NCBI GenBank assembly: GCA_021568835.1
Contig: JAKGSH010000001.1
Span: forward strand, 682,001-746,000
Reading direction: 5' to 3'
Source of the DNA: Streptomyces sp. Tue 6430
GTDB taxonomy: Bacteria > Actinomycetota > Actinomycetes > Streptomycetales > Streptomycetaceae
DNA: 64,000 nucleotides
Part shown: one piece after another, positions 1 through 9,357 of the stretch
Position numbering within the stretch: the first letter of the stretch is position 1
Layout of the letters: each line of letters starts with the position of its first letter
The notes under the pieces: model-generated
The model's database searches: none
The model's input: only the letters and a program-made list of their open reading frames with translations
What the model was told of the DNA's origin: nothing
Position numbers and translations under genes: made by a program

Positions 1-209
1 CGCTGCGCCGCCCGCTTCCCCGACGTCGACGTCCTGGTCTTCGGCCACAGCCACATCCCGTGGGACACCGTCGCTCCCGGCGGGCTGCGGCTGCTCAACC
101 CGGGTTCCCCGACCGACCGCCGGCGCCAACCGCACTGCACCTACCTGACCGCCGCCGTGGAGACGGGCGGCTCACCGACGTCGTCCTGCACCGGCTGCCG
201 CCCCGCTGA
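1..209 (+). CDS. Metallophosphoesterase (YfcE/MJ0936 type), C-terminal end, frameshifted
   Basis: The left edge cuts this gene. The visible part begins RCAARFPDVDVLVFGHSHIP, where GHSH is the metal-binding motif late in the calcineurin-like phosphoesterase fold, followed by LLNPGSPTDRR, the usual strand and loop after it in the YfcE/MJ0936 phosphodiesterase family. Near 160 the frame breaks: GTG-GAG-ACG-GGC should read GTG-GAG-GAC-GGG. With one G restored the end reads DGRLTDVVLHRLPPR and stops at TGA 207-209, as expected for this family. Substrate cannot be told from the fragment. Confidence 0.8.
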   Translation, partial: LRRPLPRRRRPGLRPQPHPVGHRRSRRAAAAQPGFPDRPPAPTALHLPDRRRGDGRLTDVVLHRLPPR

Positions 210-535
210 CGCGAGCGGCTGCCGCGCCGGGTCTGCCGGGCGCGCGGGGCGGACGTGCGGGGGCGGACCCCTCCCGCCGTCGCCGGGCCCCGCTGCCGCC
301 CCACCGCGGGGCGGCGATCGCGGCGGCCACGGACACGGCCACCCCCTCGGGCGCACGCGCCCCCGGACCGAGCCCCACCGGGAGGCAGCCGGGACAGCTC
401 CCGCCCGGGCGCCCGGCCGCCCGATCCTCCAACCGCCCTGCCGCTCCGTCGCGCGAGCAGCGGTGACGGAAAGTCAGCTTACTCCTGAGTCAGAAGCTAT
501 TGACGGTGCCCGGGAAGGGCCGGACCGTAGGGGAC
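210..535. other. Intergenic region before the GH5 gene
   Basis: About 325 bases without a convincing gene. The 3' part is less GC-rich than the rest and carries the operator-like palindrome at 478-493, the only clear element here. A TTG at 500 and a GTG at 506 are in frame with the downstream gene and could be alternative starts. Confidence 0.5.
478..493. promoter_or_regulatory. Candidate TetR operator upstream of the GH5 gene
   Basis: CTTACT-CCTG-AGTCAG: two 6-base half-sites four bases apart, imperfect by one base. It matches the perfect palindrome CTTACT-GGAA-AGTAAG at 3832-3847 next to the TetR gene in half-sites and spacing. It lies about 45 bases before the preferred GH5 start. That the TetR protein encoded at 3917 binds here is inferred. 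Confidence 0.6.
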
Positions 536-2407
536 ATGCCGAATGTCCGGGCACGTCTGCTCGCTGTTCTGGTCGTCCTCTGCGGACTCTGCGGATTCCT
601 GACGGTGGCGGGGACCCCGGCCGCCACCGCCGCCCCCCTCCCCGACTCCCTCCCGTTCGACGGCACCGCGCTCACCGTGTCCGGCGGCCGCTTCACGGAC
701 GGCACCGGACGCGAGGTCGTGCTGCGCGGCTACAACGTCTCCGGCGAGACCAAGCTCGCCGAGAACAAGGGCCTGCCCTTCGCCTCGGTCGCCGACGCGA
801 AGAAGTCGGCGACCGCCCTGCGCGCGCTCGGCGGCGGCAACTCCGTGCGCTTCCTGCTCTCCTGGGCCTACGCCGAACCGGTGCGCGGCCAGGTCGACAC
901 CGCCTACCTGGCCGCCGCCACCGACCAGCTGCGCGCCTTCCTCGACGCGGGCGTCCGCGTCTACCCCGACTTCCACCAGGACCTCTACTCCCGCCACCTC
1001 TTCGACCCCGACAGCTGGTACACGGGCGACGGCGCCCCCCGGTGGGCGGTGGAACTCGGCGACTACCCCGACGAGTCCTGCGGGATCTGCCTGTTCTGGG
1101 GCCAGAACATCACCCAGAACGGCGCGGTGAAGGCCGCCCAGCACGACTTCTGGCACAACGCCCACGGCCTCCAGGACGCCTTCCTCGCCACCGCCGAGCA
1201 GACCATGACGTACGTCCGGCAGCACCTGAGTGCCGAGGAGTTCGCCGGCGTCATCGGCTTCGACCCCTACAACGAGCCCTACGCGGGTGCCTACGACTCC
1301 GGCCAGAACAGCCGTGCCTGGGAGCGGGACCTGCTGTGGCCCTTCTACGTCAGGTTCCGTGCCCGGATGGACGCGGCCGGCTGGCAGGACAAGCCCGCCC
1401 TCGTCGAGCCGAACCTCTTCTGGAACGCCAACATCGCCTCCCAGAAACAGGAGGGCGGCCTCCTCGACGCGGGCACCCTCGGCTCCCGCTACGTCCTCAA
1501 CACCCACTTCTACGACCAGAAGGCCATCTCCGCGATCCTGATGTGGGGCAAGGCGGCCGACGGCCAGTACGCCACCGACTTCGGCGCCGTCCGCGACCGG
1601 GCGGCGGCGGCCGGGACGACCGCCGTGGTCAGCGAGTTCGGCCACCCCCTCGCCGGTACGGTCGCCGACAAGGCGCCGACCGTCCTCAAGGCCATGTACC
1701 AGGCCCTCGACTCGCGGGTGAAGGGCGCCGCCTGGTGGACGGACCCGGCCGGCTCCGGACCGGTCCTCTCCGGCAGCCAGTGGCAGTGGGACATCTACCA
1801 CGGCCGCCACCACGAGCCGATGAACGGCAACCCCGACAAGGTGCTCACCGCCGGCGACGCCTGGAACGACGAGGACCTCTCCGCCGTACGCCTCGACGAC
1901 CGCGGTGAGGTGACGCTCCGTCAGGATGCGCGGCTGCTCGACCGGATCTATCCGAGCGCCACCTCCGGCACCACCCTGGCGTTCACCTACGAGGACCGCT
2001 CCCGCGACGGCTCGGCCGCCCTCACCTGGAACCCGGTGCCGAGTTCGCTGCCCGGCGTGGCGCAGCTCGTGGGCTCCGGGCAGTACGGACTGCTCGTGTG
2101 GCGCTCCGGCAGCGGCGCGGCGCCGACCGAGCTGCACCTGCCTGCCTCGTTCCCGGCCGCGTCGACGACCGTGGTCTCCGACCTCGGCACCGTCCACGCC
2201 CCGCCGGCGTACACCGATGCCGGCCCGGTCGGGGTCGCCGCCGAGCCGGGCGGCACCGGAAGCCGGCGCCTGCTGCTCACCGACGCCGACGCGGGCACCG
2301 TGCACTACGCCCTGGTGACCAACGGCGCCACCGCCCCGGCCCCGGCCCTGCTGGCCGCGGCCCGCGGCGAGCTGGCCGCGTGGGCGGCGCGGCGGATCGG
2401 CGGCTGA
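536..2407 (+). CDS. Secreted glycoside hydrolase family 5, endoglycosylceramidase-like
   Basis: Predicted 623-residue secreted retaining glycosidase. Residues 1-33 are a signal peptide: basic MPNVRAR, hydrophobic LLAVLVVLCGLCGFL, cleavage near TAAAP. GH5 features follow: LRGYNVSGETK early, HQDLYSRHLF, the acid/base Glu near 247 in GFDPYNEPYAG, and the nucleophile Glu near 367 in VVSEFGHP. A C-terminal beta domain of about 150 residues completes the endoglycosylceramidase-like layout. Such enzymes release oligosaccharide from glycolipids; the true substrate here is unproven. ATG 536 was chosen because the signal peptide starts right after it; TTG 500 would add 12 residues. The gene converges on the beta-propeller gene, with a strong hairpin between. 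The operator-like site at 478-493 suggests control by the TetR protein at 3917. Confidence 0.85.
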   Translation: MPNVRARLLAVLVVLCGLCGFLTVAGTPAATAAPLPDSLPFDGTALTVSGGRFTDGTGREVVLRGYNVSGETKLAENKGLPFASVADAKKSATALRALGGGNSVRFLLSWAYAEPVRGQVDTAYLAAATDQLRAFLDAGVRVYPDFHQDLYSRHLFDPDSWYTGDGAPRWAVELGDYPDESCGICLFWGQNITQNGAVKAAQHDFWHNAHGLQDAFLATAEQTMTYVRQHLSAEEFAGVIGFDPYNEPYAGAYDSGQNSRAWERDLLWPFYVRFRARMDAAGWQDKPALVEPNLFWNANIASQKQEGGLLDAGTLGSRYVLNTHFYDQKAISAILMWGKAADGQYATDFGAVRDRAAAAGTTAVVSEFGHPLAGTVADKAPTVLKAMYQALDSRVKGAAWWTDPAGSGPVLSGSQWQWDIYHGRHHEPMNGNPDKVLTAGDAWNDEDLSAVRLDDRGEVTLRQDARLLDRIYPSATSGTTLAFTYEDRSRDGSAALTWNPVPSSLPGVAQLVGSGQYGLLVWRSGSGAAPTELHLPASFPAASTTVVSDLGTVHAPPAYTDAGPVGVAAEPGGTGSRRLLLTDADAGTVHYALVTNGATAPAPALLAAARGELAAWAARRIGG

Positions 2408-2434
2408 CGGGTCCGCCCGTGCGCCGGTCCGCTT

Positions 2435-2465
2435 GTGCGCCGGGGTCCGTCCGGCCCCGGCGCAC
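2435..2465. terminator. Bidirectional hairpin terminator between convergent genes
   Basis: Perfect 11-bp stem: GTGCGCCGGGG (2435-2445) pairs with CCCCGGCGCAC (2455-2465) around a 9-base loop. It sits between the GH5 stop (2407) and the stop of the minus-strand propeller gene (2482). No T-run follows, as is usual in Streptomyces. Confidence 0.7.
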
Positions 2466-2481
2466 GGGCGGGCGCCCCGGC

Positions 2482-3744
2482 TCAGCCCGCCGGAGACGTC
2501 CAGTCGGCCGCGACACGGCCGAGCCGCACCCGCTGCGGGTGGTCGCCCACCGGCACCGAGACGACCTTGCGGCCGGTGGCGAAGTCGATCGCCGTGACCT
2601 GGTCCGCCCCGCTCTCGGAGACCACGCAGTCCTTGCCGTCGCCGCCGACCGTCGCCCAGTACGGCTTGGAGACGGGGACCAGCGGGCCCTCCTGGAGGGT
2701 GGCGCGGTCGACGACGGTCGCGTAGTCGTCCATCGTGCCCGCCACGCACAGCTTGCTGCCGTCCGGCCGCATCGACAGCCCGTGGTGCCGGGAGTCGTTG
2801 ACGAACGTGGTGCGGTCGTCGTTCGTGGCGGGGTTCTCCGGCAGCGTCTTGGTCCGGGTGATCCGGTCCGTGGCGACGTCGTACTCGAAGAAGCCGTTGA
2901 AGAACGAGACCTGGAAGTACAGCTTGGACTCGTCGGGCGAGAAGGCGGCCGGGCGGACGGCGTCCGAATGGTCCGACAGGCCGATCGCGTCCAGCCGCTG
3001 CCGCATGTCGATCGTCCTGACCGGCTGGAACGTCGTCGCGTCGACGACGGTGACGCGCCGGTCGCCCTTGGTCCAGTCCAGCCACGGCGCGTCGAGGGCG
3101 GTGGTGACGTCGCCGATCGACATGGTCCAGATGTACTTGCCGTCCTTGGTGAAGATGTTCTCGTGCGGCTTGTCGCCCGTGGAGTACGAGCCGAGCTGCC
3201 TGCCGCTGTCGATGTCGAGCACGTGGACGGTGTTCGACGTCGACGCGGAGACCGCGACCCGCTTGCCGTCGGGGGAGACGGCCATGTGGTCGGCCCGGTA
3301 ACCCGACACCGGGAAGCGCCAGTTGACGGCTCCCGTCGCCACGTCGATCGAGACGACGTCGGCGAAGCTGGGCCGGGAGACCACCACGGAGGTCCCGTCC
3401 GGCGTGGAGTACATGTCGTCGACGAACTGGTCGTGGCCCTCGCCGACGCTGTTGCGGATCGTCATGAAGGCGATCCACCGGATCGGGTCGGCGTTGATCT
3501 CCGCCATCCGCCGGTCCTTGTCGGGGATGACGTTGATCCGGCCGATCCTCGCGTAGTCACCGGTGGACTTGATGACGTCCGCGGTGCCGTCCCAGTTGTT
3601 GGCGACCAGCAGCACCTGGCGCAGCGCGGCGGCATCGGTGGCGGTGGCGGAGGTCGTGGCGGTCGCGACGGCGGCGGGGGCGGTGACGGTCAGGACGAGG
3701 GCGGCGGCTACGGAGCAAAGGTGCCTGGTTCTGAAGGCAGCCAT
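2482..3744 (-). CDS. Secreted YVTN/YncE-type beta-propeller protein
   Basis: Predicted 420-residue exported protein. The start at 3744 gives MAAFRTRHLCSVAAALVLTV, a good signal peptide ending near ATATTSATA, preceded by a GAGGAGAG ribosome site. The mature part repeats units such as VAVSASTSNTVHVLDIDSGRQLG, VVSRPSFADVVSIDVATGAVNW and CVVSESGADQVTAIDFATGRKV, typical blades of the YncE/surface-antigen YVTN propeller family. Members are extracytoplasmic and bind ligands or partners; some have quinohemoprotein-like folds. No catalytic residues are evident. It is divergent from the TetR gene across a 172-base gap with a palindromic operator, so repression by that TetR protein is likely. Confidence 0.8.
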   Translation of the reverse strand: MAAFRTRHLCSVAAALVLTVTAPAAVATATTSATATDAAALRQVLLVANNWDGTADVIKSTGDYARIGRINVIPDKDRRMAEINADPIRWIAFMTIRNSVGEGHDQFVDDMYSTPDGTSVVVSRPSFADVVSIDVATGAVNWRFPVSGYRADHMAVSPDGKRVAVSASTSNTVHVLDIDSGRQLGSYSTGDKPHENIFTKDGKYIWTMSIGDVTTALDAPWLDWTKGDRRVTVVDATTFQPVRTIDMRQRLDAIGLSDHSDAVRPAAFSPDESKLYFQVSFFNGFFEYDVATDRITRTKTLPENPATNDDRTTFVNDSRHHGLSMRPDGSKLCVAGTMDDYATVVDRATLQEGPLVPVSKPYWATVGGDGKDCVVSESGADQVTAIDFATGRKVVSVPVGDHPQRVRLGRVAADWTSPAG

Positions 3745-3831
3745 GGCTGCTCTCTCCTCTGGGGTGGGGGGCGCGTGCGGGCAGCTGTGCAGGGAGGTCC
3801 CGAATCTGAACACGGGTGCGTTCAAAGTTGA

Positions 3832-3847
3832 CTTACTGGAAAGTAAG
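3832..3847. promoter_or_regulatory. Palindromic TetR operator in divergent promoter region
   Basis: CTTACT-GGAA-AGTAAG is a perfect inverted repeat with 6-base arms. It lies 88 bases from the start of the propeller gene (minus strand) and 70 bases from the start of the TetR gene (plus strand), the classic position for autorepression and repression of the divergent neighbour. The same half-site pattern occurs before the GH5 gene at 478-493. Confidence 0.75.
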
Positions 3848-3916
3848 GAAGGGGTGCCCTTCGCCACAAGCCACGTGCACGACAAAATCGGGAGACGGGA
3901 CGACGAGGGAGGAAGC

Positions 3917-4591
3917 GTGGCGGGCAGGCTGAGGGCGCCGACCGGCCGGTACGCCGGCAGGTCCGCCGCGGAGCGGCAGGCCGAGCGGCGGCGCAGGTTC
4001 CTGGACGCGGCGCTGCGGCTGTTCGGCGACACCCCCGGCTACCGGAGCACCACGGTCGCGGCGCTCAGCGAGGCGGCCGGCCTGTCGACCCGGCAGTTCT
4101 ACGAGGAGTTCCGCACCCTCGAGGACGTCCTGGCCGCGCTGCACCTCCAGGTCAACGACCTGGCCGAGGAAGCGGTCGTGGCCGCCTTCGCCGCCGCCCG
4201 GGACCTGCCGCTCGCGGAGAGGGTCGCCGCGTTCTTCCACGCCTACGCCGACAGTGTCACCGCCGACCCGCGCCGCATCCGCATCACCTTCGTCGAGATC
4301 GTCGGCGTCAGTCCCCGCATGGAGGAACAGCGCCTCGCGCGGCGCGCCCGCTGGGTCGAGCTCATCTGCGCCGAGGCCGACGCCGCCGCCGGCCGCGGCG
4401 AGGCCGCCCCCCGCGACCACCGCCTCGCGGCGACGGCCTTCATCGGCAGCGTCAACGGCCTCCTGCACGACTGGAGCGCGGGCTGGGTGGACGCCACCCT
4501 CGACGAGGTCGTGGACGAACTCGTGCGGCAGTTGCTGGGCATCCTGCGGCCCGCGGAACGGAGCCCGGAGGGGACCCGCCGGACCCGTTGA
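3917..4591 (+). CDS. TetR family transcriptional regulator
   Basis: Predicted 224-residue repressor. After a basic leader (RSAAERQAERRRRFLDAALRLF) comes the TetR helix-turn-helix, TTVAALSEAAGLSTRQFYEE, about residues 45-65, with the typical FxEFRTLEDVL continuation. The variable C-terminal domain binds the unknown ligand. GTG 3917 follows a strong GAGGGAGGAAG site; longer readings upstream run through the operator. Operator-like palindromes at 3832-3847 and 478-493 suggest it controls itself, the propeller gene and the GH5 gene. The ligand might be a sugar or lipid product of the GH5 enzyme, which is speculation. Confidence 0.9.
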   Translation: MAGRLRAPTGRYAGRSAAERQAERRRRFLDAALRLFGDTPGYRSTTVAALSEAAGLSTRQFYEEFRTLEDVLAALHLQVNDLAEEAVVAAFAAARDLPLAERVAAFFHAYADSVTADPRRIRITFVEIVGVSPRMEEQRLARRARWVELICAEADAAAGRGEAAPRDHRLAATAFIGSVNGLLHDWSAGWVDATLDEVVDELVRQLLGILRPAERSPEGTRRTR

Positions 4592-4710
4592 CGGCCGGTG
4601 CGCACGGTCGCACCGGCCGCCGGGCCGCCCCTCGTCCCGCCCTCTCACCCCGCCCCTTGTCCCACCCCCTCGTCCCGCCCTCGTCCCGTCCGCCGCCGGT
4701 GGTCCCTCCC

Positions 4711-5076
4711 TCACTCGTCCCAGGCCTGGATCATCGTCTGCCCGACGATCTTGCCGTCGCGCAGGGTGATCATCGACTCGGACAGGACGCGGACGCCGTC
4801 CGCGTACGCGCAGGACTCGCTGAAGGCGGCGCGGTCGCCCTGCACCACGCAGTCCTCCAGCCGGTGCGTCATGTCACGGCTGTACACGTCCTCGAGCATC
4901 CCGGCGATCTCGTCGCGGCCGTGCAGGACCGTCGGGTGGCTGGGCTGGCTGTTGCGGTCCACGACGCGGAGCTCCGCGTCGTCCGCGTAGAGCGACAGCA
5001 GTGTCGCGGGCGTCCGGCCCTCCACACCCCTGCGCAGGGTCTCGGTGTCGAAGGCGGAACCTGTCGCGGTGCCCAT
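4711..5076 (-). CDS. SnoaL/NTF2-like protein
   Basis: Predicted 121 residues, the size of a single NTF2-like cone domain. The pattern LLSLYADDAELRVVDRNSQP, then VLHGRDEIAGMLEDVYSRDM, then ITLRDGKIVGQTMIQAWDE is that of SnoaL-like ketosteroid-isomerase-fold proteins (helix, beta turn, G-R-x-x-I, late strands). Function cannot be told from sequence; members include isomerases, cyclases and non-enzymatic ligand binders. ATG at 5076 follows an excellent GGAGGT site. It stands alone, convergent with the TetR gene across a C-rich 120-base gap. Confidence 0.75.
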   Translation of the reverse strand: MGTATGSAFDTETLRRGVEGRTPATLLSLYADDAELRVVDRNSQPSHPTVLHGRDEIAGMLEDVYSRDMTHRLEDCVVQGDRAAFSESCAYADGVRVLSESMITLRDGKIVGQTMIQAWDE

Positions 5077-5248
5077 GGTGACCTCCTTCGAGGACCACGG
5101 ACCGCGGGGGACGGCCCGGCGGGCCCTCACCCTTCGAGGCTCCTCCGCCGCACCGCGCTCGGCAAGCGCAGGCCTCCCGCTTGCGTCCCCCGGGTGAGCA
5201 CCGCCCGGCACCCGTGTCCGCGGGGCCGTTCCGCGCGTTGCTCCAGGC

Positions 5249-5548
5249 ATGATCTCCACTCGTCGCATCGTCGCCGTCGCCGCTCTCGCCGCCGGGGTCA
5301 CCGGCCTCGCCGCACCCCTGGCGAGCGCCGCCGAAGCCCCGTCCGTCGGCGGGCTGAACCCGCTCAGCGCACTGGACTCGCTCGCCGAGGCGCAGGTCCC
5401 CGCCGAGCAGCGGGACGCGCTGCCCTCGGTCTCGGGCCAGCTGAACGAGCTGAACAAGGTGAAGGGGCTCCGGCAGCTCAACGAACTCCAGCAGGTCACC
5501 GGCCTCGTCGCCCCCGTCACGGGCCTGGTGCCGGCCGTCCGGACCTGA
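5249..5548 (+). CDS. Small secreted protein of unknown function
   Basis: Predicted 99 residues. MISTRRIVAVAALAAGVTGL begins a clear Sec signal peptide ending near ASA-AEAP. The mature 70 residues are Leu/Val/Gln-rich with repeated LNEL-type heptads (QLNELNKVKGLRQLNELQQV), suggesting an amphipathic helix. No cysteine. I recognise no family beyond the abundant small secreted proteins of streptomycetes. The ribosome site is weak. A long hairpin follows the stop. Confidence 0.65.
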   Translation: MISTRRIVAVAALAAGVTGLAAPLASAAEAPSVGGLNPLSALDSLAEAQVPAEQRDALPSVSGQLNELNKVKGLRQLNELQQVTGLVAPVTGLVPAVRT

Positions 5549-5579
5549 CCCCGCCGCACGTCCCGCACGTCCCGCAGGT

Positions 5580-5618
5580 CCGCCGGGGGCCGCCCGGAGC
5601 ACGGGCGGCCCCCGGCGG
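5580..5618. terminator. Strong bidirectional terminator hairpin
   Basis: Perfect 16-bp GC stem: arm 5580-5595 pairs with 5603-5618 around the 7-base loop GGAGCAC. It sits between the stop of the small secreted protein (5548) and the stop of the convergent ABC transporter gene (5623). Confidence 0.8.
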
Positions 5619-5622
5619 CGCG

Positions 5623-7377
5623 TCAGCCCGCCGTCGCCAGGAACTGCGTCGCCGCCAGCTCGGCGTAGAGCGGATCGGCGGCCACCAGCTCACGGTGGGT
5701 GCCCATCGCCCGCACCCGCCCGGCCTCCATGACCACGATCCGGTCGGCCGAGGTCACCGTCGACAGCCGGTGGGCCACCACGAGGACGGTGGTCGTACGG
5801 GCCACGTCCGCGACGGTGTCGCGCAGGGCCGCCTCGTTCACCGCGTCCAGCTGGGAGGTCGCCTCGTCCAGCAGCAGCAGGCGCGGATTGCGCAGCAGGG
5901 CCCGGGCGATCGCCACCCGCTGGCGCTCACCCCCGGACAGCTTGGTCCCGCGGTGCCCGACCAGCGTGTCGAGCCCGTCCGGCAGACCGCCGACCAGCGT
6001 GTCCAGGCGGGTCGTCTTCAGCACCCGCCGCACGGCGTCGTCGTCGGCCTCCGCGTTCCCCAGCAGCAGGTTGTCGCGCAGCGTCCCCGACAGCACCGGG
6101 GCGTCCTGCTCGACGTAGCCGATGGCGGCGCGCAGCGCGCCGAGATCCCACTCCGGCAGCGGACGGCCGTCGAGGGCGACCGTCCCGGAGCAGGGGTCGT
6201 AGAACCGCTCGACCAGCGAGAACACCGTCGTCTTGCCGGCGCCGGACGGGCCGACGAAGGCGGTCATGCCGCGCGCCGGCACGTCGAACGTCACCCCGTG
6301 GTGGACGTACGGCAGATCGTCGGCGTACCGGAAGCGGACGTCGGTGAAGGCCAGCGAGGCCGGTTCCGCCGCCGGCGAGGGCAGCGGCTCGGGGCGGGAC
6401 GCCGGTTCGGCGGGCAGCAGCAGCGTCTCCTGGATGCGGCCGAGCGCCGCCGAGCCCGCCTGGTACTGCACGACGGCGCCGATGACCTGCTGGATCGGCG
6501 ACATCAGGTAGAAGACGTACAGCAGGAACGCCACCAGCGTCGCGATGTCGATCGCGCCCGTGGCGACCCGCGCCCCGCCCACCGCCAGCACCGTGATGAA
6601 CGCGCTCTGCATCGCCAGACCGGCCGTGTTGCCCGCGGCCGCCGACCACTTCGCGGCCGACACGCTCTGCCGCCACGAGTCCTCCGCCGCCGCGTGCAGC
6701 GCCTTCTCCTCACGGTCCTCGGCACCCGCCGCCTTGACCGTGCGCAGCGCGCCCAGCACCCGCTCCAGCGAGGCGCCCATCACCCCGACCGCGTCCTGCG
6801 CCCGGCGGCTGGCCCGGTTGATGCGCGGCACGATCACCCCGATGACCGTCCCGGCGACCAGGATCACCGAGAGGGTGACCCCGAGCAGCACCGGATCCAC
6901 CACCCCCATCAGCACCACCGTCCCGACGAGCGTGAGCCCGCCGGTGCCGAGGCCGACCAGCGAGTCGGTGGTGACCTCCCGCAGCAGGGTCGTGTCCGAG
7001 GTCATGCGGGCCATCAGGTCACCGGGCTCGCTGCGGTCCACCGCCGCGATCCGCAGCCGCAGCAGGTACGACGACAGCGCCCGCCGCGCGCTCAGCACCA
7101 CCGACTCGGCCGTGCGCCGCAGCACGTACGAACCCAGCGCGCCCACCGCCGCGTTGGCGACCACCAGGACCGACAGCAGCACCAACGCGCCGGTGATCGC
7201 CCGGTCGTGGGACAGGTCGTCGATCAACCCCTTCGCCACCAGCGGCAGCAGCAGTCCGGTGGCCCCGGTGACCAGCGAGAGCAGCGCCCCCGTCAGCAGC
7301 GTCCAGCGGTGCGGTGCGACGTAGTGGAGCAGCAGCCGCCACGGGGGCTGGACGGCGGGCGTCTCTGCGATGCTCAC
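5623..7377 (-). CDS. ABC exporter, fused permease and ATPase
   Basis: Predicted 584-residue half transporter that would act as a homodimer in the membrane. The N-terminal half has about six membrane segments (for example [22 protein letters not shown] and [19 protein letters not shown]). The ATPase half carries Walker [10 protein letters not shown] (about residue 374), signature KLSGGERQR (about 479), Walker [10 protein letters not shown] (about 500) and switch histidine VAHRLSTV (about 535). This is the multidrug/lipid exporter class (MsbA/LmrA-like). Substrate is unknown. GTG 7377 was chosen because GAGGAG lies just upstream and the protein then begins in the normal place for the family. 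Confidence 0.9.
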   Translation of the reverse strand: MSIAETPAVQPPWRLLLHYVAPHRWTLLTGALLSLVTGATGLLLPLVAKGLIDDLSHDRAITGALVLLSVLVVANAAVGALGSYVLRRTAESVVLSARRALSSYLLRLRIAAVDRSEPGDLMARMTSDTTLLREVTTDSLVGLGTGGLTLVGTVVLMGVVDPVLLGVTLSVILVAGTVIGVIVPRINRASRRAQDAVGVMGASLERVLGALRTVKAAGAEDREEKALHAAAEDSWRQSVSAAKWSAAAGNTAGLAMQSAFITVLAVGGARVATGAIDIATLVAFLLYVFYLMSPIQQVIGAVVQYQAGSAALGRIQETLLLPAEPASRPEPLPSPAAEPASLAFTDVRFRYADDLPYVHHGVTFDVPARGMTAFVGPSGAGKTTVFSLVERFYDPCSGTVALDGRPLPEWDLGALRAAIGYVEQDAPVLSGTLRDNLLLGNAEADDDAVRRVLKTTRLDTLVGGLPDGLDTLVGHRGTKLSGGERQRVAIARALLRNPRLLLLDEATSQLDAVNEAALRDTVADVARTTTVLVVAHRLSTVTSADRIVVMEAGRVRAMGTHRELVAADPLYAELAATQFLATAG

Positions 7378-7549
7378 GAGGCTCCTCGATGCGGGTCGGG
7401 TTGCGGCGTTCAGGCTACGTCGCGCCCCGCGCGACCGGGTCCGCGGAGACCTTTTCGGCCGGTGACCTGGCTCGACGTGCGTCGCCCGCCGATCATTCAC
7501 GCGTAGGGTCGGAGGCGGACGGCAGGCCGCCGACGAAAGGAACAGCACC

Positions 7550-8637
7550 ATGGCGCAGGAAGTGCGCGCAGTGATCGCACCGGGGAAGAACGAAGCGGTG
7601 CGGGTGGAGACGATCCTCGTGCCCGACCCCGGACCCGGGGAGGCCGTGGTGCAGATCCAGGCCTGCGGGGTGTGCCACACCGACCTGCACTACAAGCAGG
7701 GCGCGATCAACGACGACTTCCCCTTCCTGCTGGGCCACGAGGCGGCAGGCGTCGTGGAGTCGGTCGGCGAGGGCGTCACCGACGTGGCCCCGGCGACTTC
7801 GTGATCCTGAACTGGCGGGCCGTGTGCGGCCAGTGCCGGGCCTGTCTGCGCGGACGCCCCTGGTACTGCTTCGACACCCACAACGCGACGCAGAGGATGA
7901 CCCTCGCCTCGACGGGGCAGGAACTGTCCCCGGCGCTGGGCATCGGCGCCTTCGCGGAGAAGACGCTGGTCGCCGCCGGCCAGTGCACCAAGGTCGACCC
8001 GGCCGTGTCGCCGGCGGTGGCCGGGCTGCTGGGCTGCGGCGTGATGGCCGGCATCGGCGCCGCGATCAACACGGGCGACGTCGGCCGCGGCGACACCGTC
8101 GCCGTCATCGGCTGCGGCGGGGTCGGCGACGCGGCGATCGCCGGGGCGAACCTGGCGGGCGCGGCGAAGATCATCGCCGTCGACATCGACGACCGCAAGC
8201 TGGCCACCGCCCGGTCGATGGGCGCCACCCACACGGTCAACTCCAAGGAGACGGACCCGGTCGAGGCGATCCGCGAGCTGACCGGCGGCTTCGGCGCGGA
8301 CGTGGTGATCGAGGCGGTCGGCCGCCCGGAGACCTACCGGCAGGCCTTCTACGCCCGCGACCTCGCCGGCACCGTCGTCCTGGTGGGCGTGCCCACCCCG
8401 GAGATGAAGCTGGAACTGCCGCTGCTGGACGTCTTCGGACGCGGCGGCGCGCTCAAGTCCTCCTGGTACGGCGACTGCCTGCCCTCCCGCGACTTCCCCA
8501 TGCTGATCGACCTGCACCAGCAGGGCCGCCTGGACCTCGGCGCGTTCGTGACCGAGACCATCGGGCTCGACCAGGTGGAGCAGGCCTTCGAGCGGATGCA
8601 CCACGGCGACGTGCTGCGCTCGGTGGTGGTGCTGTGA
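7550..8637 (+). CDS. mscR: S-(hydroxymethyl)mycothiol dehydrogenase / S-nitrosomycothiol reductase, frameshifted
   Basis: Zinc-dependent medium-chain alcohol dehydrogenase, 362 residues after repair. Residues visible: catalytic-zinc Cys in [15 protein letters not shown] in LGHEAAG, structural-zinc cysteines in [18 protein letters not shown]-binding GCGGVGDAA. The family oxidises the formaldehyde-mycothiol adduct and can reduce S-nitrosomycothiol. The frame breaks near 7790: GTGGCCCCGGCGAC lacks one G; restoring it gives [12 protein letters not shown]. Length becomes divisible by three. The stop overlaps the ATG of the following metallo-beta-lactamase gene, a pairing common in actinobacteria, where the partner is thought to handle S-formylmycothiol. 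Probably an assembly error rather than a dead gene. Confidence 0.85.
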
Positions 8638-9266
8638 TGGCCACCCGCATCGAACGCGTCGTCACCTCCGGCCGGTTCACCCTCGACGGCGGCACCTGGG
8701 ACGTCGACAACAACGTCTGGATCGTCGGCGACGACCACGAGGCCGTCGTCGTCGACGCCGCCCACGACGCCGACGCCGTCCTCGCCGCCCTCGGCGACCG
8801 CCGGCTGACCGCCATCGTGTGCACCCACGCCCACAACGACCACATCGACGCCGCGCCCGCCCTCGCCGACGCGACCGGCGCCACGATCTGGCTGCACCCC
8901 GACGACCTCCCGCTGTGGAGGATGACCCACCCCGACCGCGAGCCCGACGCCCACCTGGTCGACGGCCAGGTCATCGAGGTCGCCGGCGCCGACCTCACCG
9001 TGCTCCACACCCCCGGCCACGCGCCCGGCGCGGTCTGCCTGTACGAGCCGGTCCTCGGCGTCCTCTTCACCGGCGACACCCTCTTCCAGGGCGGTCCCGG
9101 CGCCACCGGCCGCTCCTACTCCCACTTCCCGACCATCATCGACTCCATCCGCGACCGCCTCCTGACCCTCCCGCCCGAGACGAAGGTCCTCACCGGCCAC
9201 GGCGACCCGACCACCATCGGCGCGGAGGCCCCCCACCTCCAGGAGTGGATCGCACGGGGCCACTGA
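8637..9266 (+). CDS. MBL-fold metallohydrolase (glyoxalase II-like), partner of mscR
   Basis: Predicted 209 residues. The metal motif CTHAHNDHIDA is a clear HxHxDH; later ligands lie in HTPGHAPGAVCLY, FTGDTLF and LTGHGDPTT, the order of glyoxalase II-like hydrolases. Its ATG overlaps the mscR stop (TGATG), so the two are translationally coupled. By context it likely hydrolyses a mycothiol thioester such as S-formylmycothiol during formaldehyde detoxification; this is inference from gene pairing. Confidence 0.85.
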   Translation: MATRIERVVTSGRFTLDGGTWDVDNNVWIVGDDHEAVVVDAAHDADAVLAALGDRRLTAIVCTHAHNDHIDAAPALADATGATIWLHPDDLPLWRMTHPDREPDAHLVDGQVIEVAGADLTVLHTPGHAPGAVCLYEPVLGVLFTGDTLFQGGPGATGRSYSHFPTIIDSIRDRLLTLPPETKVLTGHGDPTTIGAEAPHLQEWIARGH

Positions 9267-9357
9267 CCGGCCCGCCCGGCACCCGCCCTCGGCCGACCGG
9301 GCGACCCCGCCGTAAAAGGCGACAGAAGATGTCCGGCTTCCACGTGATCCTCGATGA

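Noticed and set aside
497..3478. Very long open frame on the minus strand across GH5 and propeller genes
   Set aside because: It is antisense to two clear genes, rich in Arg/Pro/Gly and has no family pattern; GC-rich DNA yields such frames by chance.
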